Source: Bryum argenteum
Lineage: Eukaryota; Streptophyta; Bryopsida; Bryales; Bryaceae
Assembly: GCA_037043015.1 (NCBI GenBank)
Contig: CM073329.1
Coordinates: 14,214,648 to 14,278,647, forward strand
Direction of reading: 5' to 3'
DNA length: 64,000 nt
A program made the position numbers and the translations under genes. The notes under the pieces are model-generated. The model saw only the letters and a list, made by a program, of their open reading frames with translations, had not been told where the DNA came from and did no database searches. Every line of letters starts with the position of its first letter. The stretch's first letter is position 1. This document shows positions 45,809-58,942 of this stretch, one piece after another.

Positions 45809-48647
45809 CTACGCCCACTGTCCTTCAATGAGCGGTCTGATGACATTCTTGTGGTGCTTGCCGGACACCAGATACTGAATGAGCTCGTCAGGGGCTTCCA
45901 TGGTCAAGGGGTCATGGTTATGGAAACTGAGGTCACTGCCCAACTCGGCATCGACATCATCGTTGGCTGAGCACAGAATGAACTCCACGCCTTCGTAGTT
46001 GAGCAGGTCGGGAGGGTCGGCGGGCAGGAAGCGCCTGGATCCAATTCGCCCCTGCAAATGTGCTGGGAAAAAGGCTCGCCGCTTGCTCCCTACACCCGTC
46101 GTTGATGCTGGCGTTGGCTGCTCAGGATTCTTAATCTGCACAGCACAACCGCGAAGCAGAATTTGAGTAGCAGAATATGCAATAAAAACCACTACAATGT
46201 GGCCAACAGCAACTCATTTCTTTGATAGTGGCCTGCTTCAGTTGACGTTTCAATAGTGGTTCAAAAACGTCCACTTTGAATGATTGCGTAAGCATAACTA
46301 ACCGATCTCTACACTGATCTCTCAGATAAAGAATCCTCAAATAAATGCAACAGGTGGCGAACTATATCATGTACGATTCTATTTGGTGTAGAACTACCAA
46401 GACTAATGTTGGCTTCTGCAACTCATCCCTTGAATCGAAGCCTGCTTGGCCTTCGATTAGCAAGATGCTGTAAGCTGACAACGGAATCCATTCGATAGTG
46501 GTTCGCAACCTCATACTTTGAATGATCGCGTAAGCCCAGTAAAGCCATCTCTACACTGATCTCCCAAAGAAGGAATCCTCGAAGTCAACAAAGGACAGTG
46601 CAATAGGTGATGAACTATATTCAAGCGTGAGATGTTTTTCGTGAGAGAAGATTTTGAACGGAGTATGAGTCCTGTAGCAATCTCTAGATCAGTGCAAACT
46701 TCTGAATATGGTTGAAGGGATGCAAATTCTATCCTACTATCTCAGTAGGCAACAGAAAATGGACAAAATTTTTAAGAGGAATTGGTGTAATGTGGCGAAT
46801 GTAACTTGTCTAAAAGGATGTTGAGATCAACGAAACCTGGATGACGAAGGAAGCCTGAGGCTCGATGTTGAGTTCCATGTTGAGTGCGTCCTGAGGCTGA
46901 TGCTTCTTGTGCGGGCCAGGATTCTCCAGTTTGTAGACCAGGTGAGTACTGGTTCGCACTGCTGTGTGATGTCGGACAAGGCTATACACACCTTCACCAA
47001 CAGGTCTCGCAACAGTGTTCAAGTTCCCAACTGGAATTGTATCCGAATCAGTACTCTCTGCACACCACCACCAGGAACATCAGTCCTCTCATGATCTTAC
47101 ACTGTTGCATAAACGCTTATTAAGATGAAACACTTACCATCGCTGAGGACTTTCTTGATGTCTGCAGGGTTAGTGGTGACGAGTTCGACGAACCCCCAGA
47201 ACGGGCTGGTGTGCTTGGGCAATGGGAGGTGTTTTCTTCCCATTACCATGTACCGGTACAAAGGTTTCTTTCCAATCTCCACTCTCTGCAAAATGAAACT
47301 CCCATCGTAAATAGGTTCAAAAATCGATAACATGTGTTCCAGCGTTTGATTTGTAAGTTTGGTACTACCTCAGTGCCATGGCCACCCGCAGCAACAGTTT
47401 GGTAAGGAAGGAATTTTTTGTGTCCGTGCTCATCCGTCACTTTTTGTCCACCATGCACTGTGTAGTCCTGTAAATCCTCCGTAATCACTGAATGAACCTC
47501 CAGGTTTCGCTCTATCTCCATCGCTGCTTGCGCCCTCGTTTTGGGAGATCGGTGAGCTTCTTCCTCCTCTTTCGCCCTGAACTTCCCTTCCTTTCCTGCA
47601 CATTTGAATTCGACACATAAGTCGAGTCTAATCTTCAGACTTTCAGCTGTCCAGAGCAAATTTTATGATTGAAAAGAAACTGGCACGTTTATTGCCACTT
47701 TAAAGACCATTTCATGTCACTCAAAGATACACTATCCGATTACGTTAAGAAATGAGTAGGATCCTAAGCACGAGCCTAGCTAATATCAGATAACGAGCAC
47801 CGCTTCAAATAAAAGCATCTCATACGGCTGAATTCCTCTAACGTAAGTGTTTGGGGAAGACTTGTATAATAAGTGGGTGATGCTCCAACCCAAGAGAATG
47901 GAACGCTCACGTAAATGGGTTCCGTGCCTTCATGTTGAGCAAATGGACGAGGTGTGATAAGAGATACCTGAGTCCGAGCTCTGCTTTTCCTCGACCTTCT
48001 TCTCGGCCTCCTCAGGTCGGAGGACAATGTAGAGACGCTGCACATCGTCCTTGCTCTCCGGGTTCTCGACTCCTGCTTTAGGTTTGTAGAAGAAATATAT
48101 CTCACCTTTTTCCTGTGTGATATTCCAGCTTCGTTAGAAGATATACACTTGCGAGCACGTTACCAATTTGTTTGATCAGCAACCAACTCATATTTCATCA
48201 TACAAGCTTCTTTGAAGCTCCAATTCTGCATGCCTGATAATGATCTCTACAACACTACAATATCATTCAGAGCTCCAAGGATAGAAGCCCCATAGTGTCA
48301 ACGACAATAAAATCAAAGCTCAACAAAAGGCACGCATCCTTGTGGCCACGAAGAATGTGTCCAAACTGATTACCAAGTACTCTCTATTCTGTTCCATAGT
48401 CGACATGATTTCTTGATGAGACATTTTTGTACGGTTACCATACAACAGCAGTTATTAACCGCAGAGAAGTGAACATTCCACAGCAACTGCAGCCTAATAA
48501 AGAAAACCAATCGATACCTGTATGCTCAACAGAAAATCATAACATTCAGCATCGACGTCAGAAAGAAGATTTCTTTACCTGAACCTCATACGCTGTAGAA
48601 TCCCGGATATCCATCGGCAAACCTATTTTGGGCGAATTGCTCACCAT
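45809..48647 (-). CDS. Conserved protein of unknown function (six exons, 378 aa)
   Basis: Exons in gene order are 48647-48579, 48112-47968, 47595-47369, 47285-47138, 47057-46837 and 46135-45809; the sum (1,137 nt) stays in frame and every intron is GT-AG. The protein starts MVSNSPKIGLPMDIRDSTAYEVQ, then KGEIYFFYKPKAGVENPES and RLYIVLRPEE, a charged linker, MGRKHLPLPKHTSPFWGFVELVT, VGEGVYSLVRH..THLVYKLE, and SFVIQIKNPEQ. It ends RRFLPADPPDLLNYEGVEFIL and LVSGKHHKNVIRPLIEGQWA. I recall a widely conserved plant family with these blocks and no assigned function. No signal peptide or membrane helix; probably soluble. It lies head to tail 0.67 kb downstream of the DEMETER gene. Confidence 0.88.
46208..46625 (-). 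repeat. Intronic tandem duplication in the unknown gene
   Basis: In the 701-bp intron 5 the block 'gatagtggttc...actttgaatgat.gcgtaag...tctctacactgatctc' appears near 46225-46375 and again, diverged, near 46440-46620. Confidence 0.65.
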
Positions 48648-49313
48648 TGCTCTTGTTTAAAGCGATCGAAATCCGAACCGAGTGATACCTTCTCAAAAGA
48701 TATTCCTCCAACGTCCAGAGTCCAACCAACTTCAGTGTGCAAGGTTCATTCAAAGACGAAGCGGTTGGGTGTCACGAGTCAGAAGTTACCTTGCTGCAGA
48801 TTAGGAACAGGACCACGGATCATCCGGCTCTTCTCAGTTCCCATGGATCGCATGGGTACGATAACAGTAATCTACTCGAACATACTTACTAGTAATGTAC
48901 TGTTGTCAAGAGTGCAGGTATCAAGAAGTTGGAAGAGACCGGGCTTAGAAATTGGTCATGGCTCTGCCATCCTGGGGTAGGAGGCCATGTAGGAACGAAG
49001 ACATGATGCTTCTGAGCTTCTCATAGTGCTTGCGAAGCTGATCGAATCGATCTCTCTGATGGTGAAGATGGATTTCCAAGTTTTTCCTCGGGAACATGTT
49101 CGTGTTGCGTATTACCGAGTAGGCACGAGTAGTAAGACGATCTGCCGATTCCACTTGAGCAATGTCAGAAGCTGGTACGTTAAGCACGAAAACTGGGGAT
49201 CGATTGTGAGTTTTGCTGGTGAATGACCAACGCTGCCTATGCATGAAAAACGACAATGTGTACACAAGAGTCTCGATACATTGTTTAAGTTAAGTATCAT
49301 TAGGATCCAATTC
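48648..49313. other. Intergenic stretch between DEMETER-like and unknown genes
   Basis: About 0.67 kb that must hold the 3' end of the glycosylase transcript and the promoter of the downstream gene. The ORFs here are not supported. Confidence 0.5.
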
Positions 49314-52300
49314 TTAAGTCTTAATGTTTCTCACGGACGCACTTCTCACGACAGATTTAGCGGCCTGAAAGTGCAATCTATGCACCAACGGTTTCGGTGC
49401 TCGTGTTTCACGGTCGAATCCTCTTACACAAACATAACCTGCGCCACCCATACAACATAGAACGAGTTGAATAAGAAGAGATAATGGACAATAAATTATT
49501 ATGTAAAATGCGAAAAAGATCAGAGCAAATGTTTTCGCTTTGATGTACCTCTCCAGAAACATGCTTGAATCTCCTCTGTAGTCATACCTGTCCACGAGAG
49601 AAAAACTTCAGACCAAGTTTACAGTCCAAGGGAACGCTGATATCATAGAAATGCAGGTACAGAATCAATAAGATAAATACAATGGCAATTCGAAGCACCT
49701 CTCATTATGCTTGTTACAGATGTGCCGAAGTACACAAATCGGCGACGGAGATTCCACAACAGTACTCGTGGAACTAGCATTGGCTGCAAACTGCTGGCGT
49801 GGTCTGCGAAAACCTGCACGTTTTTGTAGGTCGTTACAATCTTCCTTCGCAAAAAGGCATACCTTCGCTTTGTCAACATGGTCTTCCAGTAATAAAAGGC
49901 TACCTCTTTAAGTGAATACCATGGGGAACATCATAAACATGCATTCGTATGAAGCGGTCTACGAGCGGAAATGCTAAGAATATATGCTGACGAGAAAATT
50001 GGGTTGATTGAGGCCATACCTCATTGGTTTGAAAATAGGTCCCATTGAGAGGGAAACTACCCTGCATGGCGGTCCTGCAAGGCACCTGTCATTCACAACA
50101 AATCCACAACCTGCTTCAGTGTGACCAGATTTAAATAGCAAAAGCTTATTTGCAGCAACATTGATCTCAATAACTTTCATGTGACGCTCCTTCGAATTCA
50201 GACTCTCTACATACCAGAAGAGTGGCTTTGATACTTTCTTCGTCGCCAAACGATTGGAAGCCAATCTCCTCGTTGTCGTCGTTTATGTTCGGTATGGACT
50301 CGGGCACCTCACCTTGAATCATGCAGACACCGGAAAGGATTACATAGCCGAGGAAAGATGGTCAATTATCTTACTTTTCAACAGAATATTCACAATTATA
50401 CACATACACATAGAAAGTGCTGGAGAAACCAAAGCTGGAAGAGGACTTATTTCGAGAAATTGCCAAACCTGGACTCCAAATGGCGAGTAGGTAATAACAA
50501 GGGTCGTCAGCTTCTCTGACATCCATCTGTTTTTAGAACCATAGCCACATTCTGTAAGCTCATTTCTTGCAAAAATATCGCACAAAGACATAGTACATTA
50601 AAGTGTGATGAGCAGGTTACCGACCCCTTCCAGAAGAGGATGGCTATCGGGAAGCTCGTATCTGCAGGTCATCATGTCAACATTATCAATGTCTGCCTTA
50701 CCGGCTGTGTTAGTGTTAGCATTGCAGTGCTTCATTTCAGTCCGGTTCTTGTGCCACATCTAATCAAGCTTGATGATACTATCAACTAGACAATATGCAG
50801 AGAAATTGAAGGCTTATTAGAACTACACGCTGCCATGCAATACGAGGCATTGCATTGTTGAGAGGTCTGAAGAGACTGTAGCACTTACACATAGTGAACG
50901 GTTCGAAGGCGTTCGATATTCTTCAGTTTTGGGACAGGTAGAAAAGCAGCTTCAGGAGGTAACAACACAACCTCCTTTGAGGGTTCATCGACGAACAGGG
51001 AGATGGCTTGTGTTGAATTCGGTTCATTCTTCAGCTCCTCGCAATCAACCATCATATGTTCCGAATCTGGGATTGGTTTGACCACCTCGGGCACATGTGC
51101 AGATGTCTCCAACTCTACTACGTCCATCTCCTGTACAGTTTCTGATTCGGAGATGTTCAACTTGCAAGTTCTATCAGGATGATGCACTTCTTGTCTTCCT
51201 TGAATCTCCTGTATAAAGAGATCCATCATTGTCTCATGCGCTATTTCTTCTACAGAGAACGGGTAGTCCTCTATATCAAACTCCGACATGTCTGCTTCTG
51301 ATTCAGGGGTCATTGGCTCCTCGACTATGGGTTGACAATATTGAGATATGCACATACTTGGTTGTGCAGTCTTGGCCGGTGAACGGGCACCTTCTTCCCC
51401 TGCTGCTTCTGGAGTCAGATTACTTCCAGGTGGAAGCGCCAGTGTAACAGTACTACTTGGTACCTCCTCTGGAGGAAGAAGAGCTAGCTTGGCACTGCCA
51501 TAATATCATCAAAAATCAGTAATTGCCCCAATAAGATGAACAGAATGCTTGAAAAACAGGGCATCTTTCTCGGAAACGTTTAAACATCATCTTCTACTTG
51601 ATTCACGAGAAGGCTTCCTTATGATTACAATGATTAAACAAAGGCATCCCCAAGGAGGTAATTTTACGACCCTGAAAGTTCCTGAAAGCGTCTACTTCAA
51701 ATCATACTGTAATCATTCAAGAACTTAACTATATAATTAGGCAAAGAATAAGACATCGACGAGGACCTGGCAAGGGCGCTAGCGAAGTGCTTGCAGTCAG
51801 ACCGCATGGGGCATGCATTACAATTGGGCTTACTTTTCGTGCAAAATACCTACACAACAATGTATCCTAGCATGTCAGATGCATTTGTACACTCCTGACA
51901 TCCAAATTCATTCAACAGGGACGGTCTCAACAAAGGTAACTTTTCAGCAGTTTCGTACTGATGAAGTAGCAAGAGATAGTAATAAATTGAGTTGGAATAG
52001 TGCAAACCTTTCCGAATGTTATCAGCTGATAGTGTAACTCATACCTGCATGACCCACACACTTGGATAAAATACACAATCCCGCTCTAGATGAAATAGAC
52101 CGAATGTTGGTTCACTTCTAAGTCACAAGAGAGGGCAGAAGCTGCTGCGCAAACTTGGTCTAATGAAAGTTAGTAACGATTTCTTACTCACAAAGTCTGC
52201 TGGTCAAGTGTGCACAACCGGGGCCATAGATACTTTTGAATTGTCGTTTGGACAGGATACCTGAAAATTCCGAAACAACAAAATGAAGCCCAGAACACAC

Positions 52301-55300
52301 CTAAATATGATCAAATACTTACCCGAGTTATAATGGACTGAACACCACACAATATAAAGTTCCATTTCCTGAAATTTTTAACAGATGAGCATATGACTTA
52401 CAATTCTAGAATATGCAGCTGTAGTTCCTCCGGGAGTGGTTCCAACGGAACCCAACCGAGTCTTACGCAAATACGTCCCACATTTGTGTCCACCTGGTAG
52501 AAGAGGCACACTATGAATGTCACCACGCAAGTGCAACACTCAAAGAAGACGGTCACTTGTAAATATAGGAATGTCCTTGTAACAAGCAGCAGGAGATCAA
52601 AGATCAGTAATACACTCACAGGAAAGGCAAGGTGATGAAGTGTAAGAAGGCGTATGCATTCTACACTCTTCAAGCCTAAGCCATGGATGCTAGTCAGAAA
52701 TTCTCTGCCAAAAGAAAGCATGTTAGAAGCATAACAATATCTGTTTCATAAAACAGAAGATTTGCAGTAAGATGATCCTGAAAATAGAAGGCAAGAATCG
52801 TCATTGGTGTTCACTTCGCGTATGCCACACGACGACGATTTGCTTCGTGCAGTCAAATGGGAGATGAGAAAAATAATGTTCTTACTTGGCATCCTCACTT
52901 GGAATAAAACGCAGCCATTCCAAGTCGATAGCTCCTTGCTCCAGTCGAAGTCTTTCCAAAAATCCCTGCCAACAAAAAGTGTCTCATTTGAGATGTGCTC
53001 CAACCAGTCGTATGAATTTCTATACAACGACAAGAATAAATTGCAAAACTGACTTTCCATAACTGCATCCGAAGCCTGAATTAAATCAGGCAGTCTTTGT
53101 ATGAATCTATCATAGAGAGGGTGGGACAGTCTGTCCATAACCTCTAACTTGAAGAGCATATATTTGGAGTAGGATGAAACTTGTGTAGATAAAAATAGTA
53201 CATGAAGATTTCTGCACTGTCGATAAATTTGGTATATAGGAGTGATATAAAGATAAGAAAGATGTTATCCGACTGATTAAAGAGAAGATGATAAGTGTTT
53301 ACACCATCTGGTGTATGGATACCTTGATCCTGCCTGCGAGTTTCCAATTCATGCCGCGCTCTTTGATAGCATCCGCAATTTCTTCAAGATCTGCACAACG
53401 TATAGCCTCCCAATCAACCCCATCCTCGGCCGCTGCAGTGCCTGGCAATGCTGCTGCCTCCATGGCCGCTTGTTTGCACCTTGCATTGTAATTTTCAGCT
53501 ACGGCGTTCCACTTGGAGGACTTTCGTGCAGTCACTTGCACTGCCTCCAATCTAGCCCGCTCTATACCAGTGAGCACCTCCTTTTGTATGCGAATGCTTG
53601 TTGATAATGGTAATGGATTCTCTATACTAGACAGCACGATTTCTTTGGACAAGGTCAAAGGTCCCTGATCCTCGTTCCTAATTTCCACATTTTTGTTACC
53701 GAGAATGTTCAACTCTAAGGCATCTGCTATTACATTCAATAAAGTGTCAGTCGCTGAAAGCTGTGTGTACGATACGCGGTCTTTTTGTTGGCGTCTGAGT
53801 ATTTTCTTATCGCCCACTTGTCTAATCTCTAGATTAGATTCCTTATTCTTCTCAAAAATGCCTCCCTGTGTAGCCAGAGTCTCCTGGCCACTCGCAGTTG
53901 CTAATATTGCTGGTGCACCGTTCAACATTACGTCGTCGAAACAAGGAGTCTGGGATTCTTCACAGGTTTGCGAAGATTCCGGATGAACCTGAAGTACAGC
54001 TTCAGCATCACCTTCCGGGGACTTGCATGGTACATGCCCTCGACGAAGAGGAAAACGTGATCTGAGGCTCATATATGCCGAGCTGCAATGAATAATACCC
54101 TCCACAAAATCATAATCAAGATTAATAATCTCAAAGTGCAACTTGGAGCCGACTGATCAACTTCAAGTGATATTTATAGAGTCGAGTGTGTTCCTGATTA
54201 CTTCATTCGAAGTCAGCGACGAAGGCAGGGTGGTACCTGGATAGCACATCGCTGACATTCTGGGTCAAGAAAACTCCAATAACAGAATCCACTATGGAAC
54301 CTTTCCAACGAGAGAAACTCCGATCCCCTGTTTCAACGTCGCAATTCGCACTTGATCAAAACATTGAACACCCTTGCAGCAAGTAAAATGAACTGTGGAA
54401 GAGTGTTAAAAAGAAAGGAATTAGCTATCTTCCAATTGGTGAACACTTACCTTGGATCAAGTGCATGCGTTGAATAAATTGCTCAGCTCGCTTCTTCATG
54501 ATGAGTCTCTCTTCTTTCCACTTCAATTCAGTATCCACATCAGGAGTTCCTTCTATAGCCTCGGGTTTTCCCATCAACAGTTTCCAAACTCGAATGCTCT
54601 CCATATCCAAGTCCACCTTTGCCCTCGGTTTCCTTTTCCGTAGTAAAAAGGGACCCTCATAAGGCACTACAGCGTGATTTACAAAAGGCACCATATCAGT
54701 CATGGGATTGTCTCCGTCATCCCGTCTTTCTTTCAGCTGGTACTGGATCACCTCCATGCAGGAGGCTACGGGATTGTTCCCTTTAGCCTTCATTTTAACC
54801 TGCCGGTCCTGGATTGCTTCCGTGAACGAGGGCAAGTCTAGTTCTGCCAAGTCTATTAGTTCTTGGAGTTGCTTACAGTTAACTGGATGCAAAAGCATCG
54901 GCCATAACTTCTCAAATCCTTCTCTCTCATCTTCTGGTAGATGGGCTTGAATGTGGCATAGTAATTTCAAAGGAGACATCTTCGATGAGTTTATCAAGTT
55001 TGTTTTGTAGTATGCCACAAGCTGATCAAACGTCATTAGGTGGAAGGGTGTCTCCTCCGAAACTATGTCCTTCCGAGAAGTTTGCTTGCAAACTTTTAAA
55101 TCATTGCTAACCTCTGCTTGCACAACGGCACTTTCTGCAGCAATGGTAGAATCTGGGTCCATATCCTGGCATTGTAAACTAAGTAGGCAAGGAACAGAAT
55201 TCCTTGTTGTCTCAAGATTGTCCTTCGCTGGCATTGCGGCACTTTCTGTGGCAGGAGCCGAATGTTGGAATTGGGAGCGCATTTGGTACAGAACGGTGTC

Positions 55301-57925
55301 TCTCATTTTCATAAGATCTTCCTCTTCACGACAATAGTCGCCCAATAGTCCTACCTCCTTGATTTCTTCAGCAGTTCGTTGTCGGGGGCAGGTACTGAAT
55401 GCTTCTATTTGATCACAATCGGGCTTCAAGTCTTGATCGGCATTCACGTTTATGTTCAAAACTTGTTCACTTTTGACGTTCATGTTTAAGTCCTGTCCGG
55501 CATTCATATCCATGTCGCCATTCTCGTTCCTCGAGGCACCATTCTCAACACTTTCTTCAATAATTTCGTTCAATCGACTTAACATGCTGCTGTTGACTCC
55601 AGCCGATGTCGAAGCATAAAAGGAACTCGTTATCCTCTCCTCTTCCGACAATGGAGACATCATCTGAGCCACAAATGACTCCTGGACTGAGCTTGGGCAT
55701 GAATGTTGAGGCGCAAAGCTTCTATCAACAAACTCATCAAGCCCATAATGCGATTTACTCAGTACGCCACGGTAGTCCTCTTCACACGGGCTTTCTCTGA
55801 CCCAAGTGTCAGCAATGGCAGAGAAACACTCGTTTATTTCTGCGGCCAGAGTCTCAAAGAGAGCACTTTCTGGTACAGCAAACTGTTGATCGAATCTCAC
55901 TTCTGCATCCTTGTAAGTATTCAGAGGAGTCATTTCTGCAGAGCCACGATGAGAAGCAGTCCAATCATCTATGAATGAAGGGAAGCCATTCTCAGCTGAG
56001 GCTTGACCGTATTCCGGCAAAGCGGTCCCTTCGTACACATCAGAAGATTGGATAGGAGGTAACTGCTCTACTTCTCCAGCATTCAGATACATGGAGTGTG
56101 ATTTTCCGATAGAAGGCAGGTCTAGAAGGGCGATTACTCTGTTGGAAATCGCGACGGATAGTGCTTCAAAATGTTTATCTCTGTTAAGAAACGGATTTGA
56201 TACCATCTGATCCTCGAACGAGTTGTTCGTCTGTTCCACATGTCCTGTTTCTGATCCGGCACTTGCCACATTCTGCTTCAATCCGCATGTGCCGCACACT
56301 AAACAGTCAGAAACAGTATTGTCGGGTCCAAAATTGAAAGGCCCATGAACATGTGGACGCGGCAAGTACCCGTCAATAATACTTCTGGCGAGTGAGGTAT
56401 AATGAGTTGATGAAGGTTCACCAGGAGATACTGATGTGAATGATTCAGATGGCATCACGCCTATCCTCGACTCCATGATTTCTTCCTGGTGGCATGAGTT
56501 CCTATCTTCTACGATTGTTCCCGTGTACTCCAGATTTTTGGGTGCATTACAGCCAACTCTTGCCGATGTATCCCATTGCGCACCTGAACCATCCGGGAGC
56601 AACTTCATCACTAACCAGCAGAGTCTCAAAAATCTAAAGAAGAGCTTGCAGTTGATTATACAATCACATGGAGAAGAATCACTGATTGTATAATTCGTTC
56701 AACCTCCGGTGATATTTCCTTGGAAATTCTCACTTCCCGCATGCTTGGAGATGCTCGTCTTCTTCTGAAATTCGGGTATTTCAGTTGGCTTGACTTTGGC
56801 GACTCTGGGCTTGTACTTTTTCCTGACCTTCGGGGCCAATAGAATCTCACCAGAATCTTTGATGATTTTGGGTCTACCACGTTTCTCTTTTCTTTTCTTA
56901 GCTCCCACAACAAGGACCGAGGCACTTGGCAAAGGCGTTTGAGTGAGTTGGGGATTCTCTTTTAGGGGGTCTGCAAGGACACATGCCATATGAAACAGGG
57001 GATCAGCTACAGCTGGTGCTGGTATGGGGTGGACCAAGGATCTGGCACAATCACCGACTGCAACGTTGGGACCCTTTGTTGAGTTGCAGCTACTCTCAAA
57101 TTCCACAGAATATGGGCTCAAAGAGTCGGTCAAGAATAAACGGCCCCCAGGTTCTTTGCCATTGTTGTCAGCAGCTTCCATCACGAGGTCTGGGGCACTA
57201 GGCAAATTCGCTTGGAAAAGTTGAGAACGCTCTTGAACAGGATCGACGATGATAGAGGGATTAGCAGTGGCTGTTGTTGGTAGGAAGTCGACTAATGATC
57301 TGGTGAGACCGCGCTCACCGATCCCTCTTGATCTGCGGCCACCTTCAAAGTCCAACGCATTGGCTCTCGCAAGAATGTCCAATATGTGTGAATGACCACC
57401 AGGTTCTTTGATGTTGATCTCACCACCTGTATGACGAAGATCCAAACCGCCTGCGAGTATCATTTGGGGAAGATTTTGAGACAACTATGAGTGACGATAG
57501 CTTATACTTTATTTAGTGAGTATACCGATAGGTACTGAGCGAATCGATGGCTCACAGGCATCCGTGCCCCTGTCGTCATGATCTGGAATGAGATCTTGGT
57601 AACTCCGTCTTCTTTTTTGCGCCTTCTCAGGCGTAGTCGGGCAAACCTGAATTGCATCCCTTTGCAGCACAAAGCCATTAAGTCTCTTCATCTGACCGAC
57701 GTCGAAAGACGAACCCCTGCGTGAGTTGACGATTGACTCCTGGGAAGCGAAAGATTGTTCCATCGGAATAGCTGCTGCTGAAGACTGATCTACTGTAATC
57801 AGTGCTGCCGAAGGTCGATCTACCGGGATGACTGCACTCTCGCCGGCACCATTTCCTTCAGTCACAAAAACGTTTTCTGTTGTCCTTGTCTGGACATCTG
57901 CATCCTCAGAATGTTTTGTGGTCAT
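49314..57925 (-). CDS. DME-like: DEMETER/ROS1-family 5-methylcytosine DNA glycosylase (19 exons, model 1,912 aa)
   Basis: It removes 5-methylcytosine from DNA as a base-excision glycosylase/lyase, acting in the nucleus. Exons in gene order: 57925-57526, 57450-56704, 56610-54451, 54327-54237, 54082-53323, 52965-52886, 52704-52620, 52493-52402, 52260-52192, 52044-52008, 51849-51767, 51494-50889, 50661-50621, 50513-50469, 50312-50215, 50085-50020, 49813-49699, 49587-49549, 49438-49314; total 5,739 nt, in frame. Seen: AT-hook KRGRPK; domain A (RKPRAKVDLDMESIRVWKLLMG, then WKGSIVDSVIGVFLTQNVSD); HhH-GPD with catalytic Lys (GLGLKSVEC) and Asp (VDTNVGRI); 4Fe-4S ligands CX6CX2CX5C (exon 11); RRM-like end (GSFPLNGTYFQTNE, FVYFGTSV, GYVCVRGFDRETRAPKPL). 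The permuted CXXC cysteines are absent. The donor after exon 2 is weak and the N-terminus uncertain. Confidence 0.92.
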
Positions 57926-58156
57926 TTATGATTGAGAGGTTGAATCAAGCTACTGCATTGATAGTAGGATGAGCTACTACGGCTTCCTACTATACAAATT
58001 GCTGACAGGACCAAAAATCTGTAGACTGATGATTGGATCTTGTGAAGACGAGAAAGTAGGGACGACTGACACCAGCTCGAAGTCCAAATCAGTTGACTAC
58101 TACTCTTCGACTTAATTTGGCCTGCATCAAAATGCGAAGGGATGTATGAAGTGGTA

Positions 58157-58680
58157 CCTATGTGACCCAGCTCTGGAAGAGAAGCAAGCAGAGCGGCGAT
58201 GTGGCAATCGGAAATTCCACCAGAGGCGTTAACTCGGGTGATGCTCCTTCTGCAACTCACCCACGATGGAACAACACCATCCTTCTCAGCAGAGGGCCAT
58301 TCTCTATCCTCTTGTTCGTCTCTCCTCTTCGCAAAAGAGGCACACAAGTGTTCTCTTTCTGAATCGGCTACGACACTCCTCAAATTCTCACAGACGTTGG
58401 ATGTTGTAGAACCAACTTCACCAATAGAGCTCTTCCTGCCGAACAAAAGAACTTCAACACCAACCCACTCGTCCACGTGAGCATCAAAATAGGACTTGCC
58501 CTGTTTGCTCCCGGGTATGTCCTCGAGATTAGCAGTTCCTACGGCGATATCTCTCGTTTGGGGGCTGTTCCAACCAACACCACTTGCCCTTTGGCGGCAG
58601 AAAGAATATACAGGATGTACTGCGTTCTTTCCGAGCTGCCTCGCAAAATGCTGTGATAACCAAAAGCATACCAAAGGCAT
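58157..58680 (-). other. Possible 5' exon or upstream ORF of the DEMETER-like gene
   Basis: A 252-codon frame starts at 58680 and stops at 57922, its TGA overlapping the ATG at 57925. The part up to a donor-like site at about 58157 (GHIG|GTACC) has coding-like composition (SREREHLCASFAKRRDEQED-type charged sequence). It could be spliced in phase to an acceptor just inside exon 1 (gatgcag|atgtcc), giving a longer protein, or be an upstream ORF or 5' UTR. I cannot decide. Confidence 0.4.
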
Positions 58681-58942
58681 CAGGATTCCTCAAAGAAAGC
58701 GAACTGTAATGTAATGGGAAGGTCGTAATGAGGGTAACGGAGCAAATTAACTCTCTAAACTTCTACTTAATGACAACCTAGTGCCAGTCTCACTCACAAA
58801 TTGAAAGCCTCGAGATATGAGCATCCCACACTTATATGAACCTCTTCGAATATGCAGCACTCTGTTACGAGTGATTAGAGCTTGAAACTTCGATGTGCAT
58901 TAAGAAAAGGATCGAAAGTTGACCTTCAAATCTCTTATACTA

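Noticed and set aside
48945-49265. 106-codon minus-strand ORF after the glycosylase stop
   Set aside because: The glycosylase frame ends at 49314 with the usual family C-terminus; nothing links this ORF to it.
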